NCBI RefSeq assembly: GCF_000482845.1
Contig: NZ_AXWV01000049.1
Coordinates: 1 to 32,909 of the forward strand
DNA length: 32,909 nucleotides
Reading direction: 5' to 3'
Source: Anaerobiospirillum succiniciproducens DSM 6400
GTDB taxonomy: Bacteria > Pseudomonadota > Gammaproteobacteria > Enterobacterales > Succinivibrionaceae
Position 1 is the first letter of the stretch. Each line of letters opens with the position of its first letter. The translations under genes were made by a program, and so were the position numbers. Below, piece by piece: positions 9,012-16,949 of this stretch. Under the pieces are notes generated by a model that was given only the letters and a program-made list of their open reading frames with translations, was not told the DNA's origin and searched no databases.

Positions 9012-10141
9012 TTTAGGTGGCTACTTTGGGTGGATTAGATCATGATTGGCGGATTGTGATCGAGTTGGCTGGCTCTGGTTGGTGTGATAATGATCATGTT
9101 TTTGGTAAAAGTATTTTTTGTGGTTTTGGGGTTAAATTATTGATATTTTTGCGGTTTTGTGGCATGTAGAGTTATTGTGTTGGTGTTTATTGAGTGGTGG
9201 ATTGATGATCGCATAATTGTAGTTATGTTAAATATAATGGAAAACGAGCCACCAGAAGCCCGAAGAGGCGCATGAAGGGGTCTAAAGGCAAATTCTGGGA
9301 TTCTTCTATATAAAGTTATGCGAAGTTGCATGACACGCTCATAAAGGTAGCATATAGACGTATATGAGCTGCATATATATGTAGCGATGGTCTTGGAGCG
9401 GCTATATAGAGTGGTAGAGCGTGAGCTGCCAAAGAGCGCTTTATAGAGGACTAAAGGTATCCAGAAGGACTTTAGAGAGGGGCGGAGCGGCAGTTAAGCA
9501 GTATCAGGATAATGTAATGATATTAATGGAGGCAATGAAGTTAATGGAGGTGAGATTTGGCTGCTAGTGCGCCTATATGGGCAGGAGCAAGAGGTCTAGC
9601 AACAGCATCTCTTATGTAGCTGCTAGAGTACTGTTGAGAGTGGTGAGATGGCTTCTGCAATGGGGAGATGATGGCCAGTTTTATAGCGTAGACTGGCTTG
9701 TGTTGTGCCTTATATAGTTATGTGGATTTATTATTTTAATAGCATCAGGCATGATGATTATATGTGTTAGTTTTTGAGGTGTAACGCCCTATTCTGCTGT
9801 GGCGGTGGACCTACTTTTGGCTGCAATTATGAGGGTGTTTTATGGGCAGTTGCTGCCTTCGATGGCCCTATTCTTGGCTGCGTTTTCGGGTGGTGTATTG
9901 AGGGTATTAAGAGCGGATACGCCAAGGGTAAATGGCAGGTGTTGCCCTACTCTGCTGGCCCTATTTTTTGTGTGGAGTGATGCTTGATTGCCCTACTTTT
10001 TGTCTATAAAGGCACTATGCTGCTACAAAAAGTAAAATAGCTTAGATATGGGATTTTGTGATTAATGTGCTTATGAAGCGATTTGAGAGATGTAGAGCTA
10101 TGGTTATAGGCCTATTTTGCTAAAAGCATCTTTTATAGTAT

Positions 10142-10191
10142 TAAACATACCTAGATTGATTATAACGATAGCTTTAATGTGTTATGTTTTA
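10142..10191. repeat. About 50-bp inverted-repeat element, copy C
   Basis: The ends are TAAACATA and TATGTTTTA, 50 bp outer length. The interior holds TATAACGATAGC, the reverse complement of which resembles copy A. A second TTATGTTAA follows directly at 10192. Confidence 0.6.
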
Positions 10192-10495
10192 TTATGTTAA
10201 TTAGTGCAGATAGGGTCATAGAGCTGGTCAGTGATATCACATTATTGTAATGCTTATGAATTTTGGAAGATGGTCTGTGAGGTTAAATTTTCGCGAGTGT
10301 CATCACAGGGGTTCTGATAACTGTGGCTACCTGCCTTCGGGCTTGTTTTGAGGTGATGTGAGGGATTTTGTGTTGCCAATGAGCACTAAATGGCTTATAT
10401 ATGGGATTTAATGAGGGTAAATGAAGAGATTTTGCTATGAGTGGTATAAGTGGAGGTTTTATGGTGCAGATTTGCTGATAACTGCTCTCTATTTA

Positions 10496-10546
10496 TAAAA
10501 CATATTATTATGATTGGATCGCTATATTAAAAGATAATATGTTTTA
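10496..10546. repeat. About 50-bp inverted-repeat element, copy D
   Basis: The best-preserved copy: ATAAAACATATTAT and ATAATATGTTTTAT are perfect 14-bp arms, and the core element is 51 bp. The interior contains GATCGCTATA. Confidence 0.7.
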
Positions 10547-10684
10547 TGAATGTGTTTTGATGTTTTAGAGGTGAAGCTGGAAACCTTTTGTACTTAGTGC
10601 CCTATCGCCTACTTTACACTTAGTGAGTATAAGTCATAGTTGGTGTAGAGCATTTAGGGCAAGTTGTTATGGCTATGGCCTATG

Positions 10685-12045
10685 CTAATGGCTAGGTGCT
10701 GCTACGTCATCTAGATTATCAGAGCAATAGACTTGCTGATAGCAGCCATCTGCGCATTTGGTATATATAGCCGCTACGAGCTTATGCTGTGGGCTTATGA
10801 ACAATCTGCAGTGATATGGAGCGGTCGCTGCAGGAGTGGTGTCTGAGTCGTGTGCTGGTAGCTGTGCTGATGCACTCTTAAGCTGTGTGAGGGCTGCATT
10901 TGTGTTGGCAAGCTTAAACTCAAGGCTAATATCCTCTACTAGCTCTGGTTTATCGGCATTTATGGGGCGATAGATGATGATCTTGCCCTCTTCTGTATCA
11001 AGCTTTGCTGCGCTTCCCCTTTGAGTAGCTTGGAAATTCAAAAGACAATAGATAAAGAAGGCGCTTAGCTTGTGCCCGTTATCTATTGTGATTACGCCCT
11101 CAGGGAGGGTATTTAGTAGCCGCTGCATGTATATGCCAAAATCAGCAATGCCATGGTGTTGATGATGTTCAAAAGCATCTTGGTAAAGTTTATCCAAAGG
11201 GCTTAGCAAGGCAGCAAGATTATAGTTAGAACTATGTGTATAGTTACGCACGTTCGTAATTACTGATGCTAGAGATTTGGTAGCGTCGTTATTGGCAAGG
11301 CCTAGGTATATGTTGTCATAGTCGACGCGCTGAATAGCTAAATAACCAGACTGATACAAGATAGCGATGGCATTATCAGCATTGAATAGCTCATCTGTTG
11401 ATAAGTCGACCTTTAATGACTCGGTATTCACGCAGATCATGCGCTCTTGGCTCTTAGGTAGAGCATTTGAGCTCAGCTCAAGTAAGCACAATGGTGTCCA
11501 TGCGTCGATGCATTCGGTCAACTTAGGGTCAGTTTGATCAAGTGCGTCAAATACATGAGGATAGAGCTTAGCTACGACCTGTTCTCTGACCTTCCGTGAG
11601 CCGAGCTTGATAAGCTGTAACAAGAATCTTGAACCGCCACCTGTTTGCCCCCAGTAATTATCAAAACTACGGGTTGGCTTTATTAAAAAGCGTGAAATGC
11701 TGACCGTATTAAAGACGCGCTGACTATCAAGGTTAGAGCTTTCTTGGCCATTGAACAGGTAACCACTATAGTAATGACTAAGCTTAGTCATTAGCTCATC
11801 ACGGCCTAGCATTAGCTGTTGCTGCGCATGATCAAGCTCTGGAGCAAAGTTGTGCTCAAGCTCTTCTTTTGTGTAGCCGCAAGAGGTGGCGTATCTTGGG
11901 TCGAGTGAGATATCTATAAGCTGATTTGGCTCACCGAAGATTGAGCTCTGTACATAAGAGCTGACACCAGTAATAAATACGAAGCGAAAGTCTATCTTCT
12001 TAATGGCTGAAAACAGATGACTGTAAAAGTATTGGAGCTCGCGAG
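10685..12045 (-). pseudogene. 5'-truncated AAA-ATPase-like/PD-(D/E)XK protein (copy 1)
   Basis: Homologous to the full-length neighbours only from about the FFSxIK...FVFITGVSSY segment onward. About 200 N-terminal residues, including the ATP-binding Walker A and B motifs, are missing. The C-terminal nuclease-like domain is intact (SLEFKLA, E-x-K). The protein and DNA are nearly the same as the 3' part of copy 3 (14510-16438), including long identical DNA stretches, so the duplication or conversion is recent. The frame stays open upstream to 12139, but those roughly 30 codons are the antisense of a yebC remnant and have no ribosome binding site. Without its P-loop it cannot work as an ATPase. 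It could still serve as a recombination donor for the intact copies. Confidence 0.8.
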
Positions 12046-12053
12046 GATCTTCC

Positions 12054-12224
12054 TTGAACATCAGCCCATCTTCAGCTGAAGTTTCCATGACTCCATCAAC
12101 TGAGACTGCACTGGACAAGGAAACTGCAGAGAAGTTCATCCGTATGATCGATCTTCTTGAGGACCTTGATGACGTTCAGAACGTATACCACAACGCCCAG
12201 ATCCCAGATGATCTCGAGATGTAA
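12054..12224 (+). pseudogene. yebC: yebC 3' remnant (YebC/PmpR family, C-terminal ~57 residues)
   Basis: The + strand frame reads [10 protein letters not shown], then [20 protein letters not shown] and ends [14 protein letters not shown]. This is the C-terminus of YebC/TACO1-family proteins (E. coli: AEVSMIPST ... LEDCDDVQEVYHNGEI). The remainder, about 190 residues of the gene, is absent. The sequence becomes antisense AAA-ATPase-like gene at about 12045-12054. The stop codon and the strong terminator at 12292-12339 survive, so this is the original 3' end of a yebC locus cut by a rearrangement. YebC family members act in translation of proline-rich stretches or as regulators; this fragment can do neither. 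An intact copy may lie elsewhere. Confidence 0.85.
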
Positions 12225-12291
12225 TTAATCTTCATCTCAAAATAATCTTGCGCCTCAAGGATGAACTTTATTTATCATTGTGGCCATAGTG

Positions 12292-12339
12292 AAAATGCCA
12301 CAGCATGAAACCAAAATTTCGTCATGCTGCGGCATTTTT
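12292..12339 (+). terminator. Terminator of the former yebC gene
   Basis: AAAATGCC-A-CAGCATGA pairs with TCATGCTG-C-GGCATTTTT across a 13-nt loop, with a T-run on the + strand. It lies about 70 nt after the yebC stop and now separates the remnant from the convergent AAA-ATPase-like gene that ends at 12388. Confidence 0.8.
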
Positions 12340-12387
12340 GTTTCCATTCACCAAAAATAGCCATTGAATAGCAACGGCCACTTAATA

Positions 12388-14295
12388 TTATTTTGGTTTA
12401 GCAATGCCCCTGGTATTGATATCAGGGTGTTGATACTCAACGGCATAAGTGCCGTCACGGTTAATCCTAGAGACAGCAGCAACTTGCTTAAGAGCATTGC
12501 TAATGACAATGCAATAGCGGTGCGGATCGGAGTTAAGCAAACTAAAGCCATACTTGCGATCGACCATTTGCTTAGAGCCCTCATTAAGTTTCTTGATGAT
12601 ATTCTGGCGACAGCGTGCTAGCTTAAACTCAATGATTACGTCAGGTACCTTTAAACCATTTACTTTCTTATAAATCACAAAATCTGCATAGCCAAATAAA
12701 GATGCGACTTCACGCTGTGCATAAAATCCTGTGCACATCATTGAAAAGCCTATGATCGAGGAGAGGACTTCCTCGTAATTAGGTTCTTTGAAGATCTTTT
12801 GATCAAAACTATTGAAGATGTTGCTAAATAGATCAGCAATACCCTTACCGCCTTGATGCAGGCGTTCAAATACCTCTTTCTTATTACTAAGCAAGCTAAA
12901 GAGCTTATGGTTGATTCCAGACAGTTCTGGATGAACTTTTTTGAGCTCTTGCATTAAAAGAGTTGCTAAAGAGTTTGCAACCTCATGATTGGCTAATCCC
13001 AAGTATGCATCGTTGTCTATAATCTCCTTAATGCTTAAGTAGCCACCTTGGAACAAGATGGCTATAGCATTATCTAAGGAGAGGGCCTTAATATCGTCAT
13101 GTTTGACAATTAGGCTGTTTACATCAATAGATAGAAGGTGTTTGTTAGCTTGATTTGTTTCCGACTTATCTATTGCCAAGCTAAATACTGGGAAAAGGCC
13201 CTCGATTGCCTCAGCTATTGATGCATCCACCTCTGTCTTTTTATCTATTGAGTTTTGATAGATACTGTTAAGAAGCTGGTTAACAATAGCATGATTACAT
13301 TGCTGTAACATCTTGAGTATAAATGATGATTGAGCTCCTGTGTTCGACCAGTAGTTGTTAAACCCCTCTTCAGGTTCGCGAAGGAATAAAGAGACACTAA
13401 CAGGGCTAAAGACACGTGTTTGTTCTTCGGGCTTTTTTGAAAAGCTATAACCATCGTAAAAATAGCTCATAGCCTTTAGAAGCTCATCGTGGCTTAGGTT
13501 TGTGACTTCTTGAGCTCTCTTTAGCTCAGGTGCAAAGTAGTGCTCAATTTCTTCACGTGTATAGCCACAGCAGGTTGCATAATCACTATCAAGACTGATA
13601 TTTATGAACTGATTTGCACCAGAGAAGATTGATGTTTGAGAGTACGAACTTACACCAGTAATAAAGACCAAACGAAAGCAACGTAGACTTTTGATAGTAG
13701 AGAAGAATGATGTGTAGATTGGCAGTAGCTGTTCAAAGAGCTCTGGATTATCTAAATTTCTTGATAGAGGTGCGTCATACTCATCAATAAGTAACACAAC
13801 TCTATCACTACAAAATGGGCGATCTCCTTCCTTTAACTCAGGATGAGCTGCTAAAAACTCTTCGTCTTTAAGCTTAGCAATGCATGCTTGAAAGAAAAAC
13901 ACGAAACGCCAATCTAATATTTTGTTTGTAGGGATTTCAAATCCGAAGTATAAAGCCCAGCCATCCAGATAATCATTTAAGCTTTTCTTAAAATCATCTA
14001 CTGAAGATATATCAGACCTACTCCAGTCAAGGTGAAAGACGAAATAGCGATTAGGATCAGGCCAATGCTCGTGGCAGTAGAGACCTTCTGTGCCTACTGT
14101 GCCTTTAGAAAACAGATACTCTAAGGTCGATACCATGGTGCTCTTGCCCATGCGACGAGGTCTTGTGAGCAAAAATGCGCCTTCATCTTTAGCTAGCTCA
14201 CATGCAAATTTTGTCTTATCGACATAAATCTTATTACTACTAATCAGTTGCTCAAAAGAGGCAAAATAACCGTTAGTAATGAGTCTGCGTTCCAT
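12388..14295 (-). CDS. AAA-ATPase-like protein with PD-(D/E)XK nuclease-like C-terminus (copy 2)
   Basis: 635 residues. The N-terminus has the AAA-ATPase_like pattern: KIYVDKT (about 22-28), variant P-loop RPRRMGKS (45-52), Walker B LLIDEYDAPLS (168-178) and FITGVSSYSQ (211-220). The C-terminus matches the DUF1703/PD-(D/E)XK type, with PDVIIEFKLA (about 551-560) supplying D...E-x-K. The family is common and multi-copy in gut anaerobes; its function is unproven. The start is the ATG at 14295 with AGAGGGAGCCT in front, the same site as copy 3. The first roughly 80 residues are nearly the same as copy 3, while the central and C-terminal parts are clearly diverged. It lies downstream of copy 3 on the same strand, but a 214-nt spacer with its own copy of the upstream repeat suggests separate transcription. 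Confidence 0.85.
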   Translation of the reverse strand: MERRLITNGYFASFEQLISSNKIYVDKTKFACELAKDEGAFLLTRPRRMGKSTMVSTLEYLFSKGTVGTEGLYCHEHWPDPNRYFVFHLDWSRSDISSVDDFKKSLNDYLDGWALYFGFEIPTNKILDWRFVFFFQACIAKLKDEEFLAAHPELKEGDRPFCSDRVVLLIDEYDAPLSRNLDNPELFEQLLPIYTSFFSTIKSLRCFRLVFITGVSSYSQTSIFSGANQFINISLDSDYATCCGYTREEIEHYFAPELKRAQEVTNLSHDELLKAMSYFYDGYSFSKKPEEQTRVFSPVSVSLFLREPEEGFNNYWSNTGAQSSFILKMLQQCNHAIVNQLLNSIYQNSIDKKTEVDASIAEAIEGLFPVFSLAIDKSETNQANKHLLSIDVNSLIVKHDDIKALSLDNAIAILFQGGYLSIKEIIDNDAYLGLANHEVANSLATLLMQELKKVHPELSGINHKLFSLLSNKKEVFERLHQGGKGIADLFSNIFNSFDQKIFKEPNYEEVLSSIIGFSMMCTGFYAQREVASLFGYADFVIYKKVNGLKVPDVIIEFKLARCRQNIIKKLNEGSKQMVDRKYGFSLLNSDPHRYCIVISNALKQVAAVSRINRDGTYAVEYQHPDINTRGIAKPK

Positions 14296-14474
14296 AGGCT
14301 CCCTCTACACATACGACCAAGCTGAAAGAAAAGGCTTTCAATATGATAACGCTTTAGCTGAGCATAGCATCAGAAAAGCCTTTTAAATAATGTCTTAATA
14401 CGAAGTACCTTAGGCAACAAGCGATCGTCAGAGGTACTTAATGGGCGTAGCGTGCTATTCTGACTCGCTTTCAT
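14296..14474 (-). repeat. Upstream repeat of AAA-ATPase-like copy 2
   Basis: About 180 bp nearly identical to 16439-16615. It includes the ribosome binding site, a run reading ACACATACGACCAAGCTGAA on the + strand, and the inverted repeat AAGTACCT (14403-14410) / AGGTACTT (14432-14439). It presumably carries the promoter and leader of copy 2. The internal hairpin that is perfect in the copy 3 version is degraded here. Confidence 0.75.
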
Positions 14475-14509
14475 GTGAGTTATAAGATGATGATGCGGCT
14501 ACTCTTTGC

Positions 14510-16438
14510 TTAGCTAGAGCTTGTATTAACTGCTACGTCATCTAGCTTATCTGAGCGATAGACTTGCTGATAGCTGCCATCTGCGCATTTGGCATCGATA
14601 GCCACTACGAGAGCGTGCTGTGGGCTTATGAGCACGCTGTAGTGATGTAGGGCTGTTGCTGCAGGATATGTATCCGAGTCGTTTGCTGGTAGCTGTTCTG
14701 TTGCGCTCTTAAGCTGCGAGAGAGCATCTTCACTATCGGAAAGCTTAAACTCAAGGATAATATCTTCAGCTAGCTCTGTGTTATCGGTATTAATGGAGCG
14801 ATAGATGATGATCTTGCCATCCTCGCTATCAAGCTTTGCTGCGCTTCCCCTTTCAATTGCTTGGAAATTTAACAGCCAGTAGATAAAGAACGCAATTAGC
14901 TTGTGCCCGTTATCTATTGTGATTACGCCCTCAGGGAGGGTATTTAGCAGCCGCTGCATGTATATGCCAAAATCAGCAATGCCATGGTGTTGATGATGTT
15001 CAAAAGCATCTTTGTAAAGTTCACCTAAATGGCTAAGCAAGGCAGCAAGATTATAGTTAGAACTATGTGTATAGTTACGCACGTCTGTAATTACTGATGC
15101 TAGAGATTTGGTAGCGTCGTAATTGGCAAGGCCTAGGTATATCTTGTCACAGTCGACGCGCTGAATAGCTAAATAGCCAGACTGATACAAGATAGCGATG
15201 GCATTTTCAGCAGTGAATAGCTCATCTGTTGATAAGTCGACCTTTAATGAATCGGCATCCACGCAGATCATGCGCTCTTGGCTCTTAGGTATAGCATATG
15301 AGCTCAGCTCATATAAGCACAATGGCGTCCACGCGTCGAAGCATTCGGTCACCTTAGGGTCATTTTGATCTAGCGCGTCAAATACATGAGGATAGAGCTT
15401 AGCTATGACCTGTTCTCTAACTTTCTGTGAGCCGAGCTTTATAAGCTGTAACAAGAATCTTGAACCGCCACCTGTTTGCCCCCAGTAATTATCAAAACTA
15501 CGGGTTGGCTTTATTAAAAAGCGTGAAATACTGACCGTATTAAAGAGGCGCTGTCTATCAAGTTTAGTGCTTTCTTGGCCATTGAACAGGTACCCACTAT
15601 AGTAATGCCTAAGCTTAGTCATTAGCTCATCACGGCCTAGCATTAGCTGTTGCTGCGCATGATCAAGCTCAGGAGCAAAGTTGTGCTCAAGTTCTTCTTG
15701 TGTGTAGCCACAGCAAGTAGCAAAGTCCTCATCAAGTGAGATGTCTATAAACTGATTAGCACCAGAGAAGATAGAGCTTTGAGCATAGGAGCTGACGCCG
15801 GTAATAAAGACATTGCGAAAGTACGAAAGAGGCTTGATTGAAGAGAAGAACTCTACGAGTTCTAATCTTATTTTTTCTAAAAGTTCTGGCTTATCCTGGC
15901 TTCTAGTCAAAGGAGCATCATACTCATCGATCAATAGCACGACCTTTTTAGAAGATAATTGGCGATCTCCATTCTTTAGCTCAGGATGTTGGGATAAAAA
16001 AGCCTCATCTTTGAGCTTCTCTAGGCATAATTTGACTAAAATCTCGAAACGACGAGCTACACGTATATTTGTTGGGATTTCAACACCAAAGTAATAAGCA
16101 TACAAATCGATATCTTGTCCAAATTTTTGCTGAAACTGCTCTTCTGAAGATACTACAAAGTTACTCCAGTCAAAGTGAAAGACAAAATAGCGCTCAGTCA
16201 GTGGCCAATGCTCATGGCAGTAGAGACCTTCTGTACCTACAGTGCCTTTTGAGAACAAGTACTCTAAGGTCGATACCATGGTGCTCTTGCCCATGCGACG
16301 AGGTCTTGTGAGCAAAATGGCGGCTTCATCTTTAGCTAACTCACATGCAAATTTGGTCTTATCGACGTAAATCTTATTACTACTAATCAGTTCCTCAAAA
16401 GAGGTAAAATAACCGTTAGTAATGGCTCTGCGTTCCAT
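14510..16438 (-). CDS. AAA-ATPase-like protein with PD-(D/E)XK nuclease-like C-terminus (copy 3)
   Basis: 642 residues from the ATG at 16438, preceded by AGAGGG. A GTG two codons earlier overlaps that site and is unlikely. Motifs: KIYVDKT, variant P-loop RPRRMGKS (about 45-52), Walker B LLIDEYDAPLT, FITGVSSYAQSS, and C-terminal LEFKLS as the nuclease E-x-K. The N-terminal 80 residues match copy 2 almost exactly and the C-terminal 430 match truncated copy 1 almost exactly, so the gene is a hybrid of the two lineages or their donor. A role in nuclease-based defence or as a selfish multi-copy gene fits the domains but is not shown. Confidence 0.87.
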   Translation of the reverse strand: MERRAITNGYFTSFEELISSNKIYVDKTKFACELAKDEAAILLTRPRRMGKSTMVSTLEYLFSKGTVGTEGLYCHEHWPLTERYFVFHFDWSNFVVSSEEQFQQKFGQDIDLYAYYFGVEIPTNIRVARRFEILVKLCLEKLKDEAFLSQHPELKNGDRQLSSKKVVLLIDEYDAPLTRSQDKPELLEKIRLELVEFFSSIKPLSYFRNVFITGVSSYAQSSIFSGANQFIDISLDEDFATCCGYTQEELEHNFAPELDHAQQQLMLGRDELMTKLRHYYSGYLFNGQESTKLDRQRLFNTVSISRFLIKPTRSFDNYWGQTGGGSRFLLQLIKLGSQKVREQVIAKLYPHVFDALDQNDPKVTECFDAWTPLCLYELSSYAIPKSQERMICVDADSLKVDLSTDELFTAENAIAILYQSGYLAIQRVDCDKIYLGLANYDATKSLASVITDVRNYTHSSNYNLAALLSHLGELYKDAFEHHQHHGIADFGIYMQRLLNTLPEGVITIDNGHKLIAFFIYWLLNFQAIERGSAAKLDSEDGKIIIYRSINTDNTELAEDIILEFKLSDSEDALSQLKSATEQLPANDSDTYPAATALHHYSVLISPQHALVVAIDAKCADGSYQQVYRSDKLDDVAVNTSSS

Positions 16439-16615
16439 AGACACCCTCTACACATACGACCAAGCTGAAAGAAAAGCCTTTCAATATGATAACGCTTTAT
16501 CCGAGCATAGCCGCAGAAAAGCCATTCAAATAATGGCTTAATACGAAGTACCTTAGGCAACAAGCGATTGCAGAGGTACTTAATGAGCGTAGCATGCCAT
16601 TCTGACTCGCTTTTA
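16439..16615 (-). repeat. Upstream repeat of AAA-ATPase-like copy 3
   Basis: Partner of 14296-14474. It carries AAGTACCT (16546-16553) / AGGTACTT (16574-16581) and a perfect hairpin AAGCCATT-CAAAT-AATGGCTT (16519-16539). On the minus strand that hairpin is followed by TTTTC, like an attenuator upstream of the gene. Weak similarity continues to about 16660. Confidence 0.75.
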
Positions 16616-16781
16616 ACGCATTAGACACGTTGATGCGCCTACTGCTTGCTTGGTAAGCGTTGGTTGTGTCTCTGCAGTGTGTTTTAGCTTTCTAATGCAT
16701 GCCTGTCGTGGCTTCTATTGTGCTTTTGCTTAAGTTTGCATGGCCTTGCAACCCTATTTTCACTTTATTTTGAAAAATGCC

Positions 16782-16809
16782 TTGCACTGCTGTGAAATTT
16801 ACGTATAAT
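16782..16809 (+). promoter_or_regulatory. Sigma-70 promoter of tRNA-Ser
   Basis: -35 TTGCAC (16782-16787), 16-nt spacer, -10 TATAAT (16804-16809). The -10 ends 19 nt before the mature tRNA. A GC-rich GAGCCCC follows the -10, as in stringently controlled stable-RNA promoters. Confidence 0.8.
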
Positions 16810-16828
16810 GAGCCCCGTTCCAAAACAC

Positions 16829-16919
16829 GGTGAGATGTCCGAGTGGCTGAAGGAGCACGCCTGGAAAGCGTGTATACGGTCATCCCGTATCGGGGGTTCG
16901 AATCCCCCTCTCACCGCCA
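16829..16919 (+). tRNA. tRNA-Ser, anticodon GGA
   Basis: 91 nt including encoded CCA. The acceptor GGTGAGA pairs with TCTCACC, the discriminator is G and CCA follows. The anticodon arm CACGC-CTGGAAA-GCGTG gives anticodon GGA. A long variable arm (TACGG...CCGTA) marks a class II tRNA such as Ser, and the T arm GGGGG-TTCGAAT-CCCCC is intact. It has its own promoter and terminator and stands alone. No copy of the tRNA 3' end was seen elsewhere in the window, so there is no sign of an integrated element using it as an attachment site. Confidence 0.97.
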
Positions 16920-16923
16920 TTAC

Positions 16924-16949
16924 GAAAGCAGCATTAAGCTGCTTTTTTC
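16924..16949 (+). terminator. Terminator of tRNA-Ser
   Basis: AAAGCAGC-ATTAA-GCTGCTTT followed by T (six T in all), five nucleotides after the CCA end. Confidence 0.9.

Larger units (their letters stand above)
6964..10684. other. 3.7-kb gene-free region with a strand-composition switch
   Basis: Only short, unsupported frames occur here. The + strand is strongly C- and A-rich up to about 8.7 kb and G- and T-rich from about 8.9 kb. By hand count, the three 60-nt lines starting at 8101, 8341 and 8581 hold 65 C and 12 G, and those at 9001, 9061 and 9541 hold 22 C and 59 G. The region contains four 49-51-bp inverted-repeat elements, a polar TAGGGC motif that changes orientation across the switch, and a cluster of hairpins at 8627-9011. 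Genes to the left are all on the minus strand and those beyond 16.8 kb mostly on the plus strand. No dnaA gene, DnaA-box cluster or ORF with a ribosome binding site is seen. It may be a replication-related, non-coding or decayed region. Confidence 0.6.

Noticed and set aside
9774..9987. Two overlapping short ORFs of 62-68 codons
   Set aside because: They lack ribosome binding sites, overlap in different frames and arise from the G/T-rich composition and the repeated CCCTA motif.
10165..10205. A dif-like site (TTATGTTAA next to element C resembles the XerD arm)
   Set aside because: The XerC arm does not match, TATGTTTTA-type sequence recurs in all four elements, and the skew change nearby is in the origin rather than terminus direction.
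12046..12139. N-terminal ~30 residues of the truncated AAA-ATPase-like ORF
   Set aside because: They are the antisense translation of the yebC remnant and have no counterpart in the paralogs.
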